A DNA stretch of 64,000 nt. Source: Abelmoschus esculentus (Eukaryota; Streptophyta; Magnoliopsida; Malvales; Malvaceae). This document shows positions 21,429 through 33,013 of this stretch, one piece after another; positions within the stretch are counted from its first letter, which is position 1; every line of letters begins with the position of its first letter. Location: the NCBI GenBank assembly GCA_035048815.1, contig JAUCBN010000004.1, forward strand, positions 15,032,001-15,096,000, given 5' to 3'. The notes beneath the pieces were generated by a model. It saw only the letters and a program-made list of their open reading frames with translations, did not search any database and was not told the DNA's origin. A program made the translations under genes and the position numbers.

Positions 21429-24400
21429 TCCGTTTGAATTTTAATCGAGTAAAAAGCTTAAAATTTGAGATTAATCTATATAATTTTATTCAAAAGCCCA
21501 TAATTAACTATTTGAACTCATAAAATTTGATTTAATAACATTTGGTTGTCGTTTTGTTGGTATTAAAATGTGCTTGTCTAAATGGGCTTTATAGAGAATC
21601 CGTTTAAATTTTAACTGAGTAAAAAGCTAAAAATTTTAGATTAATTTGTATAATATTTTTCAAACCTATAATTAACCAATTGAACTCATAAAATTCGATC
21701 TAATAACATTTTGTTATCGTTTTTTTTTATTAAGACGTGCATGTCTAATTGGGCTTTATAGAGAATCCATTCGAATTTTAACTGAGTAAAAAGATAAAAT
21801 TTTGAGATTAAACTGTATAATTTTATTCAAAATCCCATAATTAACTATTTGAACTCATAAAATTTGTTTTAATAACATTTAGTTTTCATTTTGTTGGGAT
21901 TAAAACGTGCATGTCTAAATGGGCTTTATAGAGAATCCGTTCGAATTTTAATATAGTAAAAAACTGAAAATTTGAGATTAATCTGTATCATTTTGTTAAA
22001 ATACCCATAACTAACTATTTGAACTCATAAAATTTGATTTAATAACATTTGGTTGTCGTTATGTTGGGATTAAAACATGCTTGTCTAAATGGTCCTTATA
22101 GATAATCCGTTCGAATTTTAACCGAGTAAAAAGCTTAAAATTTTAGATTAAACTGTATAATTTTGTTAAAAAGCCCATTAATAACTAATTGAACTCATAA
22201 AATTTGATTTAATGACATTTGGTTATCTTTTTGTTAGGATTAAAACGTGCATGTCTAAATGGGAATTATAGAGAATCCGTTCAAATTTTAACTGAGTAAA
22301 AAGCTGAAAATTTTAGATTAATCTGTATAATTTTGTTCAAAACCCATAATTAACCATTTGAACTCATAAATTTCGATATAATAACATTTGGTTATCGTTT
22401 TTTTAGGATTAAAACATGCATGTCTAATTGGGCTTTATAGAGAATCCATTCAAATTTTAACCGAGTAAAAAGCTGAAATTTTGAGATTAATCTGTATATT
22501 TTTTTTCAAAAGCCCATTAATAACTTTTTGAACTTATAAAAATTGATTTAATGACATTTGGTTATCGTTTTGTTGCGATTAAAACGTGCATGTCTAAATG
22601 GGCTTTATAGAAAATTCGTTCAAATTTTAACCGAGTAAAAAGCTGAAAATTTGAGATTAATTTGTATAACTTTGTTCAAAAACCCATAATTAACCATTTG
22701 AACACATAAAATTCGATTTAATAACATTTTGTTGCCGTTTTTCTAGGATTAAAACGTGCATGTCTAATTAGGCTTTATAGAGAATCCATACGAATTTCAA
22801 CCAAGTAAAAAGTTAAAATTTTGAGATTAATCTGTATAATTTTTTCAAAAGCCCATTAATAACTGTTTGAACTCATAAAATTTGATTTAATGACATTTGG
22901 TTATCATTTTGTTGCGCTTAAAACGTGCATGTCTAAATGGGCTTTATAAAGAATACGTTTGAATTTTAAACGAGTAAAAAGTTGAAAATTTGAGATTAAT
23001 CTGTATAATTTTGTTCAAAATCCCATAATTAACTATTTGAACTCATAAAATTTGATTTAATAACATTTGGTTGTTGTTTTGTTGGGATTAAAACGTGCTT
23101 GTCTAAATGGGCCTTATAGAGAATTCGTTCGAATTTTAACCGGGTAAAAAGCTGAAATTTTGAGCTTAATCTGTATAATTTTTTTCAAAAGCCCATAATT
23201 AACTATTTGTACTCATAAAATTTGATCTAATAACATTTTGTTGTCGTTTTGTTGGGATTAAAAGGTGTTTGTCTAAATTGGCTTTATAGAGAATCCGTTC
23301 AAATTTTAACCAAGTAAAACTCTGAAAATTTAAGATTAATTTGTATATTTTTGTTCAAAAGCCCAAAATTAACAATTTGAACTCATAAAATTTGATTTAA
23401 TAATATTTGGTTGAGATTAAAATGTACTTGTCCAAATGGACTTTATAGAGAATCCATTCAAATTTTAACCGAGTAAAAAGCTTAAAATTTTAGATTAATT
23501 TGTATAATTTTGTTAAAAAGCCCATTAATAACAATTTAAACTCATAAAATTTGATTTAATGACATTTGATTATCGTTTTGTTGCGCTTAAAACGTGCATG
23601 TCTAAATGGGCTTAATAGAGAATCGGTTTGAATTTTAACCGAGTAAAAAACTGAAAATTTGAGATTAGTCTGTATAATTTTGTTCAAAAGCCCATAATTA
23701 ACTATTTGAACTCATAAAATTTGATTTAATAACATTTGGTTGTCGTTTTGTTGGTATTAAAACGTGCTAGTCTAAATGAGTTTGTAGAGAATCCGTTTAA
23801 ATTTTAACCGAGTAAAAAGCTTAAAATTTTAGATTAATCTATATAATTTTGTTCAAGAGCCATAATTAACTTTTTGAACTCATAAAATTTTATTTAATAT
23901 CATTTTATTATTGTTTTGTTGGGATTAAAATGTGCATGTCTAAATGGGAATTATGGAGAATCCGTTCAAATTTTAACCGAGTAAAAAGCTAAAAATTTTA
24001 GATTAATCTGTATAATTTTGTTCAAAACCCATAATTAACCATTTTAACTCATAAAATTCGATATAATAACATTTGGTTATCGTTTTTAGGATTAAAACGT
24101 TCTTGGTAATTGAGCTTTATAGAGAATTCGTTCGAATTTTAACCGAGTAAAAAGCTGAAATTTTGAGATTAATCTGTATAATTTTTTTCAAAAGCACTTT
24201 AATAACTATTTGAACTTATAAAATTTGATTTAATGACATTTGGTTATCGTTTTGTTACGATTAAAACGTGTATGTCTAAATGGGCATTATAGAGAATCCG
24301 TTCGAATTTTAACCGAGTAAAAAGCTAAAAATTTGAGATTAATCTGTATAATTTTGTTCAAAAGCCCATAATTAACTATTTTAACTCATAAAATTTGATT

Positions 24401-24770
24401 TAATAACATTTGGTTATCGTTTTGTTGGGATTAAAACGTGCTTGTCTAAATGGGCTTTATAGAGAATCCGTTCAAATTTTAACCGAGTAAAAAGCTTAAA
24501 ATTTTAGATTAATCTATATAATTTTGTTCAAAAGTCCATAATTAACCTTTTGAACTCATAAAACTTTATTTAATAACATTTGATTATCGGTTTGTTGGGA
24601 TTAAAACGTGCAAGTCTAAATGGGAATTATAGAGAATCCGTTCGAATTTTAACCTAGTAAAAAGCTTAAAATTTTAGATTAATATGTATAATTGGCTTTA
24701 TAGAGAAAAGAGAAAAAGGATTAAAACGTGCATGTCTAAATGAGCTTTATAGAGAATCCGTTCGAATTTT
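21429..24770 (+). repeat. Satellite array, ~169-bp monomer, right block (about 20 copies)
   Basis: Same monomer, orientation and phase as 11455-17231. Together they made one array before the LINE arrived. The first 14 bases are the LINE target duplication. The last complete region is disturbed: at about 24690-24720 a monomer is cut short and joined through GAGAAAAGAGAAAAAGG to a partial monomer. The block stops at 24770 in the same monomer position where the first LINE is joined, and no satellite follows the second LINE. Confidence 0.97.
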
Positions 24771-25260
24771 TTTTGACGGAAAAAGGGTCTCGTTAAAAAA
24801 ACCTAACACTTCCAACCCCTGAGGGGGTTAGAAGCCCCTATGGAGAAAAGAGTACCCCTAGAATTTTATTGAGAAGGAGAGTTAAATATCTTGGAGTTTA
24901 CAAAAACCCTTATAAAATCGGGCATGTCGGAATCAAATGAAGAGTACATAAAGTGCGCATGGCCCTAGATGCAAGAGTATGGGCTACATTATTGGCCCCT
25001 CTAGGTATATAAGAGATCCGACAATTAACTAAACTCCTCATAGTTGTACGGATTGTGGACACCAAAGGTTGTAAAGATGATAGGTTTGGTCCATCCCGGT
25101 TGACTTTATTAGCAATTGAGGTTGGGTCTGTCTCAAAGGTAATATTCGTCCAGCCTTTCTGAGATGCAAGTCGAAGCCCAGTTAGGATCGCTTGTGCTTC
25201 AGCCGAAGCAGCATCAGGACATCCAACAAGAGGAAGAGAAATTCCTCCCAAAACCATAAT
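24771..25260 (-). mobile_element. Second LINE fragment, 3' end with RNase H
   Basis: On the minus strand it reads an RNase H domain (25257-24910; ASAEAQAILTGL, ITFETDPTSI, IPRGANNVAHTLA), then a 3' UTR with AATAAAATTCTAGGGG and a conserved tail, AACGAGACCC, ending in A's against satellite CCGTTCGAATTTT. It is related to but distinct from the LINE at 17232-21428 in sequence, with a similar 3' UTR. It is 5'-truncated near 25260, beyond which the DNA is neither LINE nor satellite. No clear duplication is seen on the right. Confidence 0.88.
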
Positions 25261-25261
25261 A

Positions 25262-25401
25262 GTATTTGTTTTAAAATATAATCTTTATCATCTAACATTG
25301 ATCACTCAATCAACCTGTTGTTAGTATCACTAGTGCTTGAATCCGTGACCTTTAAGAATAACAATCGTTCCTTTAACCACTTGATCTAGAGGGCTCGTGC
25401 T
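25262..25401 (-). repeat. tRNA-derived SINE-like unit, minus orientation
   Basis: The minus strand reads CACGAGCCCTCTAGATCAAG, then TGGTTAAAGGAACGATTG, then GGATTCAAGCACTAGTGATA. An A-box-like TAGATCAAGTGG (about 25378-25389) and a B-box-like GGATTCAAGCAC (about 25333-25344) are spaced as in tRNA-derived SINEs. It is clearly similar to the unit at 25885-26005. The boundaries are approximate. Confidence 0.6.
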
Positions 25402-25884
25402 ATTGTGCACTTTAATATATAATCAATAATATGTTACGTATGTTAAAGATTTAATTTTTTATAAATTTTTTGTTTTATTATTAATTTTATTCATGTATTA
25501 GTGTCACGTACCAAAGTTAAGTAGGAGTATTTATGGTTAACTAAAATATTATTGTTTTATTAATATGTGCGTTAATTTTCTAGTATAACTAGATGATAAT
25601 GGGTGAGATCAAGTTATAAAGTATAAAATTTGAAGAGCTTTATATTAATTGATGATCATTGGATAAATAAAATATATGAATGAGATTAACAATAAAAAAT
25701 ATAAACATTATCACTTGATAAAAAAATAAAAAATAATATTAATCATTTATTATCATTATCTAACGATCCAAAATTAATATCAAATTAAATGAGTTTTACA
25801 ACATATAAATTTATCCTAATCTAAATATTTAATGATAATTCATATTCAGAATTTGTTGTTCTCTCTCTTAATAATATATTTTCT
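25402..25884. other. AT-rich spacer between the two SINE-like units
   Basis: I see no gene, no long open frame and no clear repeat beyond simple AT-rich sequence. Confidence 0.6.
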
Positions 25885-26005
25885 AAGCACGAGTCCTCTA
25901 GCCCAAGTGGTTAAAGGAACAATTGTTTTTCCTAGAGTTCATGGGTTTGAACACCAGCGATACCAACAGAGTGATACTACTGTAATCATTATTAACTTAT
26001 TAAAA
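25885..26005 (+). repeat. tRNA-derived SINE-like unit, plus orientation
   Basis: AGCACGAGTCCTCTAGCCCA, then AGTGGTTAAAGGAACAATTG and GGGTTTGAACACC. A box TAGCCCAAGTGG (25899-25910) and B box GGGTTTGAACACC (25943-25955) are close to the RNA polymerase III consensus. It ends in an A/T-rich tail near 26000. It forms an inverted pair with 25262-25401. Confidence 0.65.
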
Positions 26006-26367
26006 AAATAATATCTTTTCTAAAGTTTAAACATAAATTTTCTCGTTAAAAAAAATAATATATCTTATATTTGTTTCTAACATTTATTAATTAATTATAA
26101 TATATTTTAATTACACTAAATTAATCGAAATCTACATTAATATTTTAATAATCAAGAACACCCCTAGTGCTGAGTGGTGCCTAGACAAGTTTATCTTTCT
26201 ATATTTCACTTACAATACCCACCGCGTACTATCACTCAATTCTCTCTCCATCATTATAAAAAGTAAGATTGAATTGAGGAGAATTTTGACCCTTAATATT
26301 TTTCTAAATAGTACGGCTGATGTTGATCACAGGTTGTATCATGGCATTTTGACCACTTTTTAGAAAC
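26006..26367. other. Spacer without recognisable gene
   Basis: AT-rich; I see nothing coding. It leads into the 8-bp duplication that flanks the hAT-type element. Confidence 0.55.
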
Positions 26368-26439
26368 ATGGTGAGTAGGGGTGGGCAAGATCGGTACCCA
26401 ACCAATTTAAATAGAATTGGTCTTAGTCTTTGTAGAACT

Positions 26440-27540
26440 AATATTTTGATATAATAATTGAAAAATAGTTTTGGACTAATTTGAAAAGATTTCAAAAATG
26501 GTTCTTATGTCCAAACTACTTGAAATTATATTTAAGATGTTTTTGAGAAAGTTTGAAAGTGTTTTAAATGATTTAAAGAAACCAAAGAAGAGATTTTAAC
26601 CCAGGTGTTTCGATACACCCATAAGGTGTTTTGATACCTCTTCTTCAATGACTTGATTTCAAAGGCAAAATCACAGTGGTATCGATACTAGTATCGATAC
26701 CTTTTCATCACTGTGAGGTTTGGTTTCGAACCTTGTTTCGATACACCCCCAACGGTCAAAATAATTTTACGAAAAATCCTAACGGCTAGGAGTGGTATCG
26801 ATACTGGTATCAATACTTGTTTATAAATGCAGGTCAACGGTTATTTCCCAAAGCAGAGTTATCGATACCTGTCTCACGTGTTTCGATACCTCCTGCACCA
26901 AAAGAGGAAATAAGCCTTGAAATTAGCTCCAAACGGCTCCAAACCAATCCCAACGATCACTAACGGCTAGAAGCTCATTTGGGATGATAAAAAGAAGCCT
27001 CAAGCATCAAGAAAAGACTAATGCTTCATTGTAAACAACATTATGATGAGAAATTGTCTTAGTGCTTAATTTCCTATTATTTGGGTAGACAAACACTTGT
27101 GAGCTTAATTGTCAATATATGCTCAAGTGTAATTAGGAATTGGGTGAGTGCTTAGATTGCAAACAATTAGCCTTGTTAGAAGGATTAAACAAGTTTGCTT
27201 AAGATTTCTCTTGTTTGAGTGTTTTCCCAAAGTTCGGGTTGTGAACTTTGGATGCTTGATTCGGTTTTGAATCAAGGTTTGTAAGGTTAGTCCTTTAGCC
27301 TCAAAAGGTTGAATTCTTAGTGAATTTGGGAAATCCTTAGTGGGAAGCTAAGGTAGTGGATGTAAGCATGGCCGAACCACTCTAAATCCTTGTGTTCAAC
27401 TCTTATATTTTTGCTTCCACCACAAACACCTAAATTAGCCAATTCTTCATCACTTGGCAAGTTAATTTGGTTGTGAATCGAGCACCTCCAAGCCCAATTG
27501 TCTTGGTCTCGGTAATTATTGGTTCTTGAAAATTAGAATA
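26440..27540 (+). mobile_element. LTR-like sequence inside the hAT element
   Basis: It contains a palindrome cluster (26605-26900) followed by a region resembling the R/U5 of SIRE-like copia LTRs as I remember them: GGTAGTGGATGTAAGCATGG then CCGAACCACTCTAAATCC. I cannot fix the ends or a target duplication, and there is no coding sequence, so it may be a solo LTR or a fragment. Confidence 0.4.
26605..26900. repeat. Cluster of GTATCGATAC-type palindromes, with a 24-bp perfect palindrome
   Basis: GTGTTTCGATACAC (26605), a perfect 24-bp palindrome at 26678-26701 built from two GGTATCGATAC halves around a central CTAG, a further outer pair CACAGTG (26672-26678) / CACTGTG (26709-26715), GGTATCGATACTGGTATCAA near 26795, TTATCGATACCTG near 26868 and GTGTTTCGATACC near 26879. 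Confidence 0.9.
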
Positions 27541-28015
27541 AGTATCGATCCCTGTCATACCAAATCTTAAATTTTAAGAATCGGTCTTGTTACTGGTGAA
27601 AACTGGTTCTAATATCAGGTACCCGGTCAATAATTTATTCTTACAAAAATTGAGTAATTTGAGAAAAAAAATTAACCACCAATAATAAAATTAGAATACT
27701 GTAAGTTTGAAAATTAATGTTTTAAAACTAGTCATACTAATAATATTCATACAAAACGAGAAAGTTTGATAAAAAAAATAAACAAAAGAAAACTAATACC
27801 AAATATCTTGTATTAATCTCGGTCCGATTGGGTACCCACCGGTACTAGGTTCCAAAAATTAAGATTTATTCTCGATCCCGGTTATGACCGGAACCTAAAT
27901 TTTAGATCCAGTTTTAGTCCTATCAAAATAAATACTAAATAAAAATCTACCGAATTTTACCAAGACCGGGACCAAAACCGAATAATTGAGTTTTTTACCC
28001 ACCCCTAATTGTGAC

Positions 28016-28910
28016 CACTGAATCGGCTAAAAGGGCACGTCCTTTGCCTAAATGATAACACAATAAAGCGAGAGATTCCCATTTAAAATTTTGAAAATGT
28101 ACTAGGGAAGGGACTTTTTTTTCTTGGCTTTCAAGACCCTAAAGTATTAGATTGAATCGTGATATTGAGTCAAAAAATTTAAATTATCTGAGTTGATGAT
28201 TCATATTTTACGATTTAAATTTTATTTGATTTTTTTAATTGAGTTATTTTTTGAGTTTTTATACAAATTTAATTATAATTATTTATCAATTTTATAATAC
28301 GTTTAATTCAAATTTAAATGATTTTTTTAATCCTATAAAATATGTAAACATATATACATATTTTTCATGTGTATAAATAAGATTTGTAATATTATTTAAT
28401 AAAAAAATATCACCTAAACTTTTAAAATATACTTAATGTTATCAAAAATAAACGAAACAAGTTATTAAATTGTTAAAAACAATTTATGCGAATGAAATAA
28501 AACATATAAAGTAGAAATACAAAGACCACAGTAACCAAAGAAAAAACAAGTAAACGATTCTGAAAAACTTTGACCAAGGCCTGTGCTATCACATTGTCCT
28601 TGAAATAGATTCGTCCCTTCCCAGAGCTGGAGTTTCTATGGAATGTCTGTCTCCCAGGATACAACAGTGGAATGCAGCAAAGAAACTTATAATATCATAC
28701 TATTTTTCTAACACTTATAATATCATTTTTAAATAAGAAACTTTTGAGGATAAAGTATTGATGTGAGTATAAAGAAGTCAATGAATTGATGTGTAGAAAT
28801 TTTTTTAAAAACATTTAGTTGAATGATAAAATTAAATAAAATTAGAAAAACAAAGGACTAAATTAAAAAATATATTTTATTAAAAATATGAATTGAAGTT
28901 ATATAGATAT
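28016..28910. other. AT-rich region without recognisable gene
   Basis: The open frames here are short. A slightly GC-richer patch at 28540-28680 reads KGRIYFKDNVIAQALVKVFQ on the minus strand, but I cannot place it in a family. Confidence 0.5.
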
Positions 28911-30454
28911 TGTAGCGACCCTTTTAAAAACTGACATAGTGTGAAAGGTCACTATTTCGAAATTAGGAAATTTAAGAAATCAAGTTTTGTTTCAAAATTG
29001 AATTAAAAAAGGGGTATTTTAAAGATTAAGAATTTGAAAATGAAAAGAAGAATTTTAGGTTAGGGATTTGAAAATTGGTGTAATTTTGGGGAATTTAGAA
29101 ATCAATTTGAAAAAATAAGAATTTTAGAAGGTTTGGGAATTCATCCCGAAAAATGGAAATTTGGCTTAAAAATAGGAATTTAGGTTAGGGGTTTAAAAAA
29201 TGGATTTGGAAGAAAATTTAAAAAATGGAAATTTTGGTTTGAAAACATGAATTCAAAATTAGGGATTTTTAAAGGATGTTAGGAAATAATTTGGGGATCG
29301 ATCAAAAAAGGTTAAGAAAATAGAGTCGTCATCGGTCACTTCGATAGATCAGACACCGTAAAACCAGAGATTCAAAACTAAAAGGGTTCGGGAGTCGGTT
29401 ACGGTTAAAAACGAGGTTAACATTTTTAAAATTGACACCTTCAAAAATTATAACTTAATTAATTTTGTAATTTTCGATTTAAAGTGGTATTAAAGCGATT
29501 ATTTATTTAAATATTCAGGTATATTTTAGCGCTTCTTTACTCGAAGGTAAACGCATACACCGCCACCATTATGCCTGGTATCGGGCCCATTACGATCGAA
29601 TAAAGAAATATCAAATTAGTTAAGTGATTGGTTGTGAATTCAAACATACGATAATAAAAGATTCAATAAAATAAATACATGTACAACGCAATATTTGAAA
29701 ATAAATAAATAGGTGAACAAATAAACAAATAAATAAGATAGCATATGCAAATAAATTAAACAAACTATAAGAAATAAATATGCATCGGATAGGATAAATT
29801 TAATTAAAGACTCAAAGACCAAATATTACTGGAAAAGAACGAAAATGAAATAAAATGGGAATTTTGAGCTTAAATTAGAAGTAAAAAACAATGAGCACCC
29901 AAAAATTAATGACTACATGGAAAATAAAGAAAAACAGAGGCCAAAATTGGAATAAGATCAAAAGCGGTTTATTACAGTGACTAATTTGAAAAACACTCAA
30001 AAACTTTAAGGATGGAATGAGTGAAAACGGCGACATGGGGATTTAAAATGTGATAATCTCATTTTTAAAACGAGGGACTTAGTATAAATGACAAAAAGAA
30101 AACAGAAAAAAGCTTTTCCCCTCATTTGTTCAGGTCGAACTCAAAGAGAAACGAGGTATTCTTTTCTCTATTCATGCCTAAACCCAGAAACGAGCTAGAA
30201 CATTTAAAGTGTTCTTGCTTACAACCCAGAAAACACCAAGCAAACTCAAATTCAGAAACAAAAGCCAAGCTTTCCTTCTCTTTACAAAACCTTATTCAAG
30301 ATCCCACCTTCTTCTTTAGAAACGAAAGAAAAAAAAATAAGCTCTCATATTCTCCCTTTCGAAAAGAAGGAAATAAAAGAGGAAGGTTTGTATTAAAAAC
30401 GACGGAGAAGACGAGGAACGAAATGGGAGCCTTTCACACTCGGTTCACCCTTAT
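28911..30454 (+). mobile_element. Old LTR-like sequence, left part
   Basis: It begins TGTAGCGACCC, a start used by some plant gypsy LTRs, and includes GGGTTCGGGAGTCGGTTACG, which in my recollection recurs in such LTRs. It carries no coding domain. The gypsy element at 30455-37575 is inserted into it, and the sequence at 37576-38331 and from 41814 on may be its continuation. The end is not firmly identified. Confidence 0.4.
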
Positions 30455-31596
30455 TGGTGAAGGCTCGTAAGTCCTTTAATTTTCACCTTTCGCCAAATTA
30501 TAGTATTTAAGGTTGTCGAACCCACAGGGACTGTGTCGACTTTACTACTTCTTAGGCCTGCACTTGTAAAAATAAAGACACAAGTAATTTGATGAATTGG
30601 AGTAACTAAATTAACTAAGTAAAAAACTAAATAAAAGAATAAAATAAGAATGATAGAAGTGAGGCCAGGTTAAGTACTTTGTAGAGGGGAATCCAGTTAT
30701 ACTATCTATCCACTTATTAATGTAATGGGTTGAAATGCCGCCTCGGCGGGTCGCACTAAGGTTTGTCGCAGCTGCCTAGGCGGGGTTACGCCTTGTCGAC
30801 ACTTCAACTTTTCATAGTTCGACAGAGAATCCTTGTATGTCTTCTTCCTTATCCCTAAGCGAAGAGAACTGTTGAAATCCACGTCTTGATTATACCTCCC
30901 GGCATGAATCAAGGGTGAATAACAACCAAACATATGCGTCTTATTAGTCGTTAAATCCTGGGCAGTTTATCTCTACACCGGATTAGTCAATTCTCTTGAG
31001 CAAAGACCGTATTCTCTCGTTTCGTGAGCCTAACTCTCCCGATATTAGACAAATAGATTTTTTTCACATACTATCATCCTGAGCTCATATGCAAAGAAGA
31101 GTGATTGCCAAGAGAGAACAAACTATGAAAATAAGTATGTATTAATAAATATCAAGGATAATACAACTTTCTTCCCCAACTACTTCACAAACAACCTAAA
31201 CCTCGGAAGGGTTTTAGAACATGGTGTAGTCGGCGGCTATGCTATGGGATTCTCTATTGATTCCGACTCTCTAAACCTAGACCTAATGGGTGGCTTATAT
31301 AGACTAAGCCCTAGGTTAAAGTCTTCCAAATAAGAAAAGAATTATATAAGGAAAAGAATTCAAATCATAATTAAACTATAACACTTTATTCTATTTCCTA
31401 AAATAACTCTTCTTTCCGCGTTTGACCTTTGACCAAGGTTTGACCCCTTAAATCGGCTTCGTCTTTCTCTCACTCTTTGTCTGTTATCTCCAGCAGCTTT
31501 TTCTCTTTCTGTCGAGCACCAATTATCATCTTTATGCTGCTGCCGCGACCTCCAAAGTACTATTGTGGCGGGTGTTAATCTGCATTCCAGCATCCA
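30455..31596 (-). repeat. 3' LTR of the non-autonomous gypsy element, truncated
   Basis: It aligns from its TGGTGAAGG end to 36207 onward and breaks off at CATCCA (31596), equivalent to 37349. The remaining 226 bp of the full LTR and the polypurine tract are missing. By eye it differs from the other LTR by a few percent. Confidence 0.9.
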
Positions 31597-31976
31597 TTGG
31601 CGGGCTTACCATTGGCTTCTTGGCAGAGCGAGGTGGCTGAAACCAAATGGGAGTTGGATCTCGTACTGGCGGCTCATCCTCCGAGTCAAGATCGATCGGA
31701 GAGGAGGAGGTTGTCTTTCTCTTTTTCCCCTCCTTGTGCTGTGACTAACAGTTCCTCGGTAGCTTTAAGTTGGCTTGTGAGGTCCTCAGTAAGGTCACTC
31801 CAAGTGAATGTGCCAGACTTTGATGGGGTGGCTCCTCATTTGGTGGAGTCCATACGGAGGAACTCAGCTAAGGAGTCTGCTGAGAAGGGTTCAGTTGCCA
31901 CTGCAGCGGTTGTGGCGGCAGGAGAAACTAGAACAGTGGCTGAAGCAGTCGCTGATTTGGTAAGGGCAGGAGGAGG

Positions 31977-33013
31977 TTACTGAGGCATGGATGGCTCGAC
32001 TGTAAACTCAAGGAAGACAGTCGTGCAAGTGGGAATTTTATCACGAATAGTAGCGATGATGGCGTTGTTGAATTCCCTCACATATGTCATGAAGGTCAGC
32101 TGCCTTCTCTCCATGCGTTGCAGGGTTTCTAGAAACCCTGTTGGTACAGTGCCTTCTGATGTTGCTGGCTCTTCGGCTTCGGAAGATGAGGCCTCAGCAG
32201 TAGGAGGGATGTAAGCTTGTGGAATTGCTTCTTCCACTTGCATTCTCTTCTTGTATATCTCCCGTTTCTAGCCTTTTCTTATCGGCGTCCATAGATCATA
32301 TGGGAGTGAAGGTATCCGTTCGAGGCGGTATAAATTTGAAATGAGATAGGGGAAATAGAGCATACCTCTGTCCTTCTTGGTGTAGTCGAATATTTGTGCG
32401 TTTATGATTCTGCCGACATCGATGCGACGGTTGTGAATGATCGAGTAGATGAGTGTCAGCCGCGACCGATCCACGGTTTGGTTGTGGGAGGTTGGCATCA
32501 AATTCCGTTTGATGAATGTATTCCATAATTTTGCCTCCGGTCTTAGATCGTGGCGGATGATAGAGCCGCGATGTTTGCCCCTATTCCATTCGGCCCCAGG
32601 AATACAAAGCTCCATTTTCATTAATTTAAAATCGGCAGCGGTTAGAGCATCGGCAAAAGTGGCATGTTTGTCATCTTCGATATGGAGCTTGAAGAATGCG
32701 TTGATTGTGATGTCTGTCGTGTACGTAGATGTAGGGGTTGTTTGGCAAAGGTCTATGTGCGTAAAACTCTCGTACCCAGTCGACATTTGTTGTATCTTGC
32801 TGTTTTGCAAACTATTGCCATCTTTGGAAGGTGATTTTTGACAGGATGAAGGCTTTCAATCCTAGATTATCTTCGTCGGTGTAGTGGAAGCCTTGTTCTT
32901 CCCAAATTGGTCGTGCCTTGAATTGTAGTTGTATTCCATCTCGACGTCTACGGTTGCAAACCGTTTGAAGTTTGCTGCTTCGGCGGCAGGATTTTGCTTT
33001 GGTTGTACCATGT
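31977..33013 (-). pseudogene. Plant transposon-protein-like frame (PF20167 type), broken
   Basis: The ATG at about 33013 starts MVQPKQNPAAEAANFKRF. The recognisable body lies in 32810-32268: DITINAFFKLH, ATFADALTAADF, IPGAEWNR, LRPEAKLWNTFIKRNLMPTS and RLTLIYSIIHNRRIDVGRII. These match my memory of the 'putative plant transposon protein' domain found with gypsy-derived non-autonomous elements, whose function is not established. Several frameshifts between 33013 and 32810 and a stop at 32268 separate it from a C-terminal tail (32243-31977) rich in Glu, Ala and Ser with a coiled-coil-like FLETLQRMERRQL stretch. It occupies the place of pol in this element. Confidence 0.7.

Larger units (their letters stand above)
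26376..28007. mobile_element. hAT-type DNA transposon, non-autonomous, carrying LTR-like DNA
   Basis: The left end TAGGGGTGGGCA and right end TACCCACCCCTA are inverted repeats of the type seen in plant hAT elements. Flanks ATGGTGAG (26368-26375) and ATTGTGAC (28008-28015) match at 6 of 8 bases, the hAT duplication length. Subterminal DNA is rich in GGTACC and CCGGTCC-like motifs on both sides. No transposase frame is present. The centre (about 26440-27540) looks like a foreign LTR-type sequence rather than hAT DNA. Confidence 0.7.

Noticed and set aside
25885..25960. A functional tRNA gene
   Set aside because: A and B boxes are present, but acceptor and anticodon stems do not form and a similar degenerate copy exists nearby, so it is SINE-like.
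31597..31983. Plus-strand 128-codon frame
   Set aside because: Antisense to the end of the gypsy element's minus-strand transposon-protein-like frame; composition-driven.
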